A stretch of DNA of 64,000 nucleotides from Scleroderma bovista (Eukaryota > Basidiomycota > Agaricomycetes > Boletales > Sclerodermataceae). Numbering within the stretch: the stretch's first letter is position 1; each line of letters starts with the position of its first letter. The position numbers and the translations under genes were made by a program. Shown here one piece after another: positions 56,901 to 64,000 of the stretch. The stretch lies in assembly GCA_037178675.1 (NCBI GenBank), contig JAYMGJ010000192.1:43842-107841 (forward strand), read 5' to 3'. The notes beneath the pieces were generated by a model, which saw only the letters and a list, made by a program, of their open reading frames with translations, did no database searches and had not been told where the DNA came from.

Positions 56901-58910
56901 GAGCCTAACCAAATAAATCCTCCCTGTACACCATCTCCAGTGCCTCCACCGGCACCGAGAACACCTTCACCGGCGAGAAATCCGCCACCTCCGGCACCGC
57001 AGCGCCCTGGCCGAGCTGAACGCCGCCAGAATGCGCCACGACCCCCTGCAGTGAATATCCCTGCCCGCCCCCAACGTGAACATAGAGCGCCATTGCACCC
57101 CGGTAACGTGTATGGTGAGTGGCGACATCCCGTCGAGCAACTCCGGGATATCGAAAGTGCCTCTCGATGGCGAGAAACAGTGGGTGAGGCCCCTAGGCCC
57201 CCACAACCGGACACACCAGACCATGTTCCTGGTGGTTTCCCTGACACCTCTGCAACGCCCAGTGAGGAAGATGTGCAAAAGATGTGCGAGGAAGGGGGAG
57301 CAAACCTAGTCCGTTATCTGATGGGCAAAGCCCTCGAAACCCGCGACCCTCAATACGAGAGTGTCCGCAACTGGTCCTATAAGGACATCGCTCGCTTACC
57401 CCAAGCTGAGCAGAAACTCTGGTGACTTGCTTGCCAAGAAGAGCTCGACGTGCTGCGAAAGCACAAGGTCTTTGAGCTAGTTGACCGTCCCTGAGACTGG
57501 AAGGTCATTAAGAATCGATGGGTCTTCGACGTGAAGTCGGATGGCCGCAAGAAAGCCCGCTTAGTAGCGAAAGGCTTCTCCCAGGTTGAGGGATTAGATT
57601 TCGACCAGGTCTTCTCACCAGTCGTGCGCTTTGAAACAGTGCACCTCATGCTTGTGCTTGCCGCACTTGAAAACTGGTACATTACTGGACTCGACGTCCG
57701 GAGCGCCTACTTGTATGGCAAGCTCGACGAAGAGATCTACATGGAACAACCCGAAGGGTTTGCAGTTCCTGGGCAAGAGCGCAAAGTGCTCCGCCTCTGG
57801 CGTGCCCTCTATGGCCTCAAACAGGCCGGCCTAGCTTGGTGGCGCACACTCAATGAGTCTCTCAAGGAGCTCGGGTTTGAGCGCCTTAAGTCTGAAGCAG
57901 GCATCTTCTTCTACAAGAAGAAAGGCACCAACATCGTCATCGGTATTATCTATGTTGACGACGTGCTATTCTGCGGCCCTAACAAGGCTGTTGTCGATGC
58001 CATCAAAGCGCAGTTCATGCGCAAATGGGAGTGCCGAGACCTTGGAGAACCTAAGGAGTTCCTCCGTATGCGAATCACTCGCAAGGGTCGCGCTATCCAC
58101 TTGGACCAATGCGCATACCTCCAAAAGGTCATCGAACGCTGCGGCATGCTCAATGCAAAGTCCGCAAGCACCCCACTGCCGGCTGGCTACTATGCCGCCA
58201 AAAATACAGAGCCTGTTGATGCGGAACTCCGCTCCCGTTTCCAGATGGTTATTGGGTCCCTTCTGTACCTTATGTTAGGCACTAGGCCCGACATTGCTTT
58301 TGCAGTCACCCATCTCTCGCGCCATGCTGCAAATCCATCCCAGGACCACCTATCCAAGGCGCTTTATATTTGTTGCTACTTGATTGGTACACCTAATTAC
58401 TCCCTAGTGTACAATGGTGGATCCGGTGCTGGCCTGATTGCATGCACGGACTCAGATTGGGGATCAGACCCTACCTCTCGCCTCTCGCAGACAGGTTTCT
58501 ACCTGAAACTTGCAGATGGCTTGATCAGTTGGACTTCTCGTGCGCAGAAGACTATTGCGTACTCGTCCACTGAGGCTGAATACATGGCTTTGAGCGATTG
58601 CGCTCGCCAAGTCACCTGGATTCGGAGTTTACTCGGTGAGCTCGGCTATAAGCTGAAAGCTATCCCGATTTGCGGTGATAATCAGGGGTCCATATTCATG
58701 GCATCCAACCCTGTAACGGAGCCTCGCTCCAAGCACATCGACATCCGCTACCACGGAATCCGCGAGTCAGTCGCGAAAGGTAACGTGGAGCTATTCTTCA
58801 TTGATGGTGCTGAAAATCCCGCCAATCTGCTCACCAAGAACTTACCCCGCGAGAAATTCGTGAAGTTCAGAGCTCAACTAGGCTTACAGTTTCCCTCTGG
58901 CAGCATCTAG
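53927..58910 (+). pseudogene. copia gag-pol polyprotein with one frameshift and two stops
   Basis: Gag (from 53927 or the later ATG at 53974) has a UBN2/copia-type capsid region and a Gln-rich stretch (54631-54669). It is followed without a break by the protease motif LLDSGASRHF, the integrase finger and DDE strands. A 2-base loss near 56285, compared with the left copy (which reads GIKIYQSAPRTP there), shifts the frame. The text continues in the next frame at YQSAPRTPMQNGRTER. A Pro-rich linker leads to the reverse transcriptase: NRWVFDVKSDGRKKARLVAK, DVRSAYLYGKLDEEIYMEQP, the catalytic YVDDVLF, then RNase H with CTDSDWGSDPTSR and the terminal DNQGS / SKHIDIRYH block. In-frame TGA codons stand at 57423-57425 and 57492-57494. 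It is therefore not autonomous as it stands. Confidence 0.93.
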
Positions 58911-58947
58911 CGCCTTATTCGCTGAAGTGCTCTACGTGCAGCACAGC

Positions 58948-58956
58948 GAGGGGGAG
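58948..58956 (+). other. polypurine tract
   Basis: GAGGGGGAG directly precedes the 3' LTR and would prime plus-strand DNA synthesis. Confidence 0.8.
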
Positions 58957-59244
58957 TGTTGAAGTCACACGTGCACCCGGCGTAAACCGTCGACGAAGTG
59001 CACACAAGACTGCGACCCATATTAGTGTAGACTTAGTAATAGTCCTCTTTAGAGTAGATGTTACATGTCACACGTCACGCGTCACAGTCACGCATCACAC
59101 TATTTGTTGTATATAAACAGCGTTCATCGCTTATATAATATAACAGCTCTTGACCAGCTACCACTACCATCTCAGGTTGTGCACTCCACCCAACAGGTGA
59201 GTTGGAGTAGCAGTTCCTCTACGTACATAGGTATTGCTTCAACA
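58957..59244 (+). repeat. 3' LTR of complete copia element (288 bp)
   Basis: Same borders as the 5' LTR. It differs from the 5' LTR at seven transition positions and carries one extra A in the CCCAACAGG segment. Confidence 0.95.
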
Positions 59245-62043
59245 GAATTATCAGTGGAATCCCTCTGCTCGTGCTCCAGCCCAAGGCCCCAGTGCTGCAG
59301 TGTACTATTCACAGTATGCACATCCACACAGCAATACCAACAATCCCCCTCCAGTGTTGTACACACCTGCAATGCCTGCTCCGATTCCCTTGCCCAGTGA
59401 TCCTCATGTAGCAGGTTTTGTTACTAGCCCCTTTCCACTGGTTTCTCAGCCAACGATCCTCCCCGAGTCATATGGTCATGCTGGCGGTGCAACCTTGCCT
59501 TCTATATACCAAATTCCAAGTGGGTCTGTGCCTGGTCACTCGTTTTTTAACAGAACTCCCAGCATGCTTGACTCATTGCAGATGCCACTGCTTGCATTGC
59601 CACCTACCCCTATCTTGAACAACTCACACGAGCTGCCAGAATCAGCATTACCTGTGACAGCAAAACGAAAGCAAAGAACAGCGGCACCTAAGGCAAAGTG
59701 ACGGAAAAAGGCTGCTGATACAGTGGCCACACCAACAGCAGCTGCATTGTGTGGTGTTGGCCCCACAAATTGGATACTGGGCTCTGGCCAATCAAGCGAG
59801 TCACCAGCTGCAGCCCCTGATGTTGGCGAGTCACATCCACAACCACTTCATGTATATACAGATCCAAGGATGAATTCTCGTGGATGTGGGAGTGGGTCGT
59901 TGAACTGCAAGAATGGTGCTATGGACGTATGGCACTTCCTGATGACTGTGTCATCTGTCAATAAGCCCAAAGTCTTGCCAGATGTAATGCAGATTCCCAC
60001 TCTCACAGCAAATCCAGGTATGGAATGCAATGCTATGGCTTGTCGCCTTTGTGTGTGAGTTGAATGTTCCTTATTATTTGAATGGTACTGATTTTATTAT
60101 CAAAAGAACTCATGGTACCTGGACTGCCTGGAATCATGGATCAAGCATGACAACCTGTTATCGTCACCATTTACAAGGCTATCACAAAGAAGAATGGGCG
60201 GAAGTGTGTAAATCAGGAAATCTCAAACAGTCACAAGCATTATTAAGCTCAGATGCACAATCTGCACGGATTCCATTCATGCTGGAGATGTTTTATCACC
60301 TTTTGCTGAAATGGATTGTAGTTGATGACCAAGTATGTTGTGTTTGATCTTGCACAAAAGTCATGATCACTTGGGTACTAACTACAACCAAAAAAGTCTA
60401 TTAATGTATTAGATTGCCCAGAGTTTCGAGAGCTATTGCTCTATCTTGGTGAGGACAAGCTTAATGAGCATGATCTGCCTCATCGCACGAAGGCAACCAT
60501 AATGGTATTGGAGGAACACAAGAAGAAACATCTCAAGATTGTCAATGATATACATGTGAGTAATTGTTTCAACTTGCACAACAGAGTTCAATCATTAATC
60601 CTTCTTCTCCTTCAATTCCAGAATTCAGAAGGCCGAGTTTCAACTACAACAGATATGTGGAGCGATCCAAACCGTGACAGCTACATGGCTGTAACTGCAC
60701 ATTTTATGATGCAGAATGAACATGGTCATCTAGAGTTAATGAGTCACCTGATCGCCTTTCGATTTGTTGAAGGTAACCATTCTGGAGTAAATATTGGACA
60801 ACATTTTGTGAAAATCATTGAGGAAAATGCCTTCCTACACAAGGTAATGTTTTTTTGGTCCTTAGTAGTAAGGCTACACTTGAGTTCCAAATGTAATTAT
60901 AGATGGGTCAAATTACAATGGACAACGCAAAAAACAATAATTCAATGATGGTAGAGCTCAAAGAGGAGCTTACAGGACATGGGATTCCCTTTGATAGAGA
61001 TGGAAACCGTTTAAGGTTTGTGAAGAGTTGTCATTTGAAACACTTGTACTGATGTGACAAAAGGTGTTTTCCTCATGTACTGAACCTTGCCTGTCAAGCA
61101 TTTCTTTCCAAGCTGAAGAACGATCCATATTGGCCCACTTTTGGGACTGATGACCTACCACCCAGTCAAAAAAAGAAGCTTGATGACTATGCTAGTGGAC
61201 TTGCAAATGACATTATTGGCTCAGTATGTGCTCTTGTGGCCACATGTCAATCTTCTGGACAACGATGACATGCCCTAATGAGCACAATTGAAGATGGGAA
61301 TAAATCCGGAAAGTGGAAGGGAAAACTCCCTGATAATGCTGAGACATTACCTGTTGTGCAGCTTCTGCAGGATTGTGAGACACGCTGGTCATCAACATAC
61401 CTGATGATTGAGTGGTTGCTCCTACTATACCCAGTAGGTGATCACTTAGCATGCAGACATTTTGTTACTAACTCATGATCAAGGCAATTCGAGTATTCAT
61501 TCTTGAAAAAGACGACTCTGAGCTTCAGCGAAACCTCTTGAGCAAGGAAGAACTCAACATTCTCCAGGATGTCCACCAAGTTTTGGAAGTTGCTCACTCG
61601 GCCCAAGAGTTGCTCTCTGCAGAACTTACCCCAACATTGTCAATGGCAATGCCTTTGTACGAAATCTTGATTGAAAACTGGACAGTGCTCAAAAGTACAA
61701 TCCCCGAACTTTCTCATTACATAGACATTGCGCTCTCAAAGCTGAAAGAATATATTAAGGAAGGTCGGAAGACCAGAATCTATGCTCTGTCAATGGGTAA
61801 GTTATTTTCACAACACAACACATTTTTCACTTGAATCTAATATTTTCCATCAGTTCTGAATCCCGACATGAAATTTGACTGGATATCAAAGCACTGGGAA
61901 CACAATGATGCATGTGCCACACGGGAATGGATACTAGAAACGGTAACCACTTCTTGCCTTCGTCAAGACTCAAAATGCTAAGTGTCAAGCCCAGATGACA
62001 GCCTATTGAACAGCAAGTCGGGAAGCTGGGTGTGCTAACAAAG

Positions 62044-62668
62044 TGTCAAGACCGGTTCTTCACCGATCTGATCTCTACGGGGGGTCTGGGGGTCAGAGGT
62101 TGGCCTAGCGGTAAGACCGAGATACTACGTAGCATAGTTGCGCTTCCCGAGTAATAGGAAGGCCGACCGAGGGTCTAACGGAGAGCCCGAGGGTAAACGG
62201 TCTACGACCGAGTGCTTGCACGAGACAGAGACGGAGAGTGCGAAGGGAGAACAGAGGAGAAGTATCTTATTCGATATTCGAACTGAAACTACAACAGACC
62301 GAGTATCTAGGTATTTATACTGAGTGGAACGGATGAGGCGATGTACGGGAAGTCGGGATTACCGACGAACGACGAGCGCAGACGCGCTGCGCGCTGAGTA
62401 AGTACGGTAAGTGCGATAACCGGATTACCGATAGGTATCGTATTAGTAATGCAACAGGACGGGAACGTATAGTAACCAGAAACAAGAAAGGAAACATATT
62501 AGGTAATCGTACAGGGAGACAGAACGGACAACACGCTCACCGATCGGTGGCGATACAGGACAGATAGAGAGAAACGGAAAAGGGAGTACATACAATAAAA
62601 CGGGCGGCGAATGCGTGGACGCGATCGGACAATAGGGTACAGGGTGATCGGATGTCACGGTCATGACA
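62044..62668. repeat. solo LTR (625 bp) inside the hAT element
   Basis: It starts TGTCAAGACC and ends GGTCATGACA, so the terminal bases TGTCA/TGACA are inverted. It is flanked by the 5-bp duplication CAAAG (62039-62043 and 62669-62673). No coding sequence lies inside. It sits near or within an intron between the hAT catalytic core and the dimerisation domain. The family is not the copia family above; whether gypsy or copia cannot be told from an LTR alone. Confidence 0.85.
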
Positions 62669-63595
62669 CAAAGTGTCCATGGTGACAGACCATGATCGTA
62701 CCTTCCAAGCTGCAAGAGCCCAAGCTCGGGCCATCTCACACCTTTCTAGCATCAACGTTACCATCCGCCGCTCATCTTCCACATCAACTCTTGAGTTGCC
62801 ATCATTTGGTGTATCAGCCAATTCACCAGCCCTGAGTCGAACCCCAACACCGGTACCAACGTCAACACAACTGGACGAACAATGCCAGCAGGCACGTGAG
62901 CAAGATCACATTGACACACAATGCGAACTCGAGTGTTATGAGCAGGAGCCAGTTACAATTTCACATGGCGAGCGTGTGACCAATCTTGTTCGGTATTGGG
63001 AGGTGTGCACTTTCATCACTACTAATACTAATCTCGACCCTGATTTGATGATTGTTGTCTTACAGTGCAACAAACAAGTTTTCCCACTTCTTTTTCGTGT
63101 CGCAATGGATGTTCTTCCTGCACAGGCATCTGCAGTTCCTTGCAAACATGTTTTTTCATCAAGCAAGGAGACTTGTACGCTACGAAGGAGTCGGATTTCC
63201 CCTCAGTTGATGGAGGCTCTTCAAGTACTCAAGTTCGCACACAAATGAGACCACCTCAACTTCACTATAGGTCTTGTCGCACACGAGGAGGATTGTCTGC
63301 TGGATTCAGTCAGCTCAGATCATCCCCCACAGCCATGATAGTAGTCTAACTATGATATATGACTTCACTTTGAGACTTCGAGCACATAGTAACTACCTCA
63401 ATCGGAGCCTTAAACTTATCTGAATCTTTCTGAGTTGCCATTGGTTGGGTTCAGCAGGCCGAACTCAAATGAATTTTTGGCTTCGGTTTGATTCAACCCA
63501 GTTCACGGCAACACTAGAATGAGCTTACTGCCGAAGGTATTGTGCTCTGGTGGGCGCCTGACCCGTACAATTGTCGTTCGGGATGGATGCGACGT

Positions 63596-64000
63596 TGTTA
63601 CGGTCCAACTTTTTATCTTATCTAATCTGCGATTAGATAGCGTTTATCTTATCTTAGTGTACAGCCTCTATCTTATCTACCTAGTCTAGACCTGTATCTC
63701 GTGCTGTACACGCTGCCACCCTTGACATCATTACGCATAGCCTTAGCTCCACAGTGATGTCATTACATAGCCTTCTACCTGCACATAGCCTCATGGATAG
63801 CCTCGCGTAGCCCTCGTGTCTAGTAGTATATATACCGTGCAATCCAGCACCCAGAGGCTCCCCATTCGAGCTCATCTTGGGTTATTGCTCTAGATTCTCG
63901 CGTCCTATTCCCTCTTTGAGTCTTGCGTGTAGTTGGGTCTTAGGTGTTCTGCCTAGGGTCATCTCACCTGAGCTCGAATCTATACATCTTACTCGCTCTA
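63596..64000 (+). repeat. probable LTR, start only, cut by window edge
   Basis: A TGTTACGGTCC start is followed by TATCTTATC-type repeats, a TATA box (GTATATATACC at about 63823) and a transcribed-leader-like stretch. The far end lies outside the window. The type and orientation are inferred only from the TG start and the promoter layout. Confidence 0.45.

Larger units (their letters stand above)
53337..59244 (+). mobile_element. complete Ty1/copia LTR retrotransposon (5.9 kb)
   Basis: The element has two LTRs, a primer-binding site, Gag-Pol in the order protease, integrase, reverse transcriptase, RNase H (copia order), a polypurine tract, and 5-bp target duplications (GAATT). It lies within the first codons of the hAT transposase, so it is younger than the hAT insertion. 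The LTR pair differs by seven substitutions, all transitions, and one single-base indel by eye, about 2.4 percent. Confidence 0.97.
53330..63248 (+). pseudogene. hAT transposase, interrupted by copia and a solo LTR
   Basis: The apparent start ATG-AAT-T at 53330 is cut by the copia insertion and resumes at 59250, so the joined codons read MNYQWNP. The parts are a long Pro/Ser-rich N-terminus; a BED zinc finger split by a 50-base intron (CRLCV, then TWTAWNHGSSMTTCYRHH); and the catalytic RNase H-like core with STTTDMWSDPNRDSYMAVTA, ITMDNAKNNN, CFPHVLNLACQAF and CETRWSSTYLMIEWL. A helical insertion region follows, then the C-terminal dimerisation domain (LVRYWEVC ... LPAQASAVPCKHVFSSSKET). Besides the two insertions, TGA codons interrupt it at 59699-59701 (before RKKAAD) and 61266-61268 (in GQR-stop-HALM). 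Both positions suit an original CGA. The gene cannot be functional in its present form. Confidence 0.88.
52898..63516 (+). mobile_element. hAT-superfamily DNA transposon with nested insertions
   Basis: The ends are TAGTGTTGC at 52898 and its exact reverse complement GCAACACTA ending at 63516, with looser matching further inward. An 8-bp direct repeat GAATGAGC flanks both sides (52890-52897 and 63517-63524), the hallmark of hAT insertion. Inside is a BED-finger hAT transposase. Two later insertions sit in it: a copia element (53337-59244) and a solo LTR (62044-62668). Taking out both with one copy of each target duplication leaves about 4.08 kb, a normal size for an autonomous hAT element. Confidence 0.92.

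Overview
This window looks like nuclear DNA of a mushroom-forming basidiomycete (Agaricomycetes). Genes are cut by many introns of about 50 bases with GT...AG ends. The gene families are typical of that group: a Plavaka transposase, a FunK1 kinase, a DUF6532 protein, WD40 repeats of the NACHT-WD40 type, a SLP1-type SUN protein and an F-box protein. I cannot name the species. No tRNA, rRNA or CRISPR array was seen.

Layout. (1) 1-3290: the 5' part of a Ty1/copia retrotransposon on the minus strand, running off the left edge. (2) 3.7-25.8 kb: an intact MSP1 gene followed by a decayed tandem array. The array repeats three ingredients: antisense scraps of MSP1 exon 5, a small orphan gene for a single-pass membrane protein (six copies, A-F, all minus strand), and plus-strand ALG11 pseudogenes (four copies). 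Copies A, B, C and F splice cleanly into 242, 262, 184 and 202 residues. D is cut to 143 residues by a local inversion, and E is broken. (3) 25.9-32.8 kb: a conventional gene block with an F-box protein, a PaaI-type thioesterase and VMA3 (V-ATPase subunit c) divergent from a short shared promoter, and a SLP1-like SUN-domain protein. (4) 33-40 kb: a gene-poor stretch with a pogo-type MITE and a WD40 half of a NACHT-WD40 gene. (5) 40-49 kb: a broken Plavaka transposase, a FunK1 kinase and a DUF6532 gene, all on the plus strand. (6) 49.4-52.4 kb: a PRP8 fragment pseudogene and a 1.2-kb GTGGTGGT-rich minisatellite. (7) 52.9-63.5 kb: a hAT DNA transposon with 8-bp target duplications. A complete 5.9-kb copia element is nested in it at the start codon, and a 625-bp solo LTR lies further in. 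(8) The right edge holds what looks like the start of another LTR.

The most unusual part is the MSP1 / orphan membrane gene / ALG11 array. The orphan family is not one I recognise. It keeps one architecture through several rounds of duplication while its neighbours decay: a short N-terminal segment, often with an N-glycosylation sequon; one membrane helix split by a phase-1 intron at a fixed place; and a long polar tail. Four intact reading frames among dead neighbours suggest selection or very recent duplication. The second clear result is the fully resolved nesting hAT > copia > solo LTR, in which every insertion can be dated relative to the others from its target duplication.
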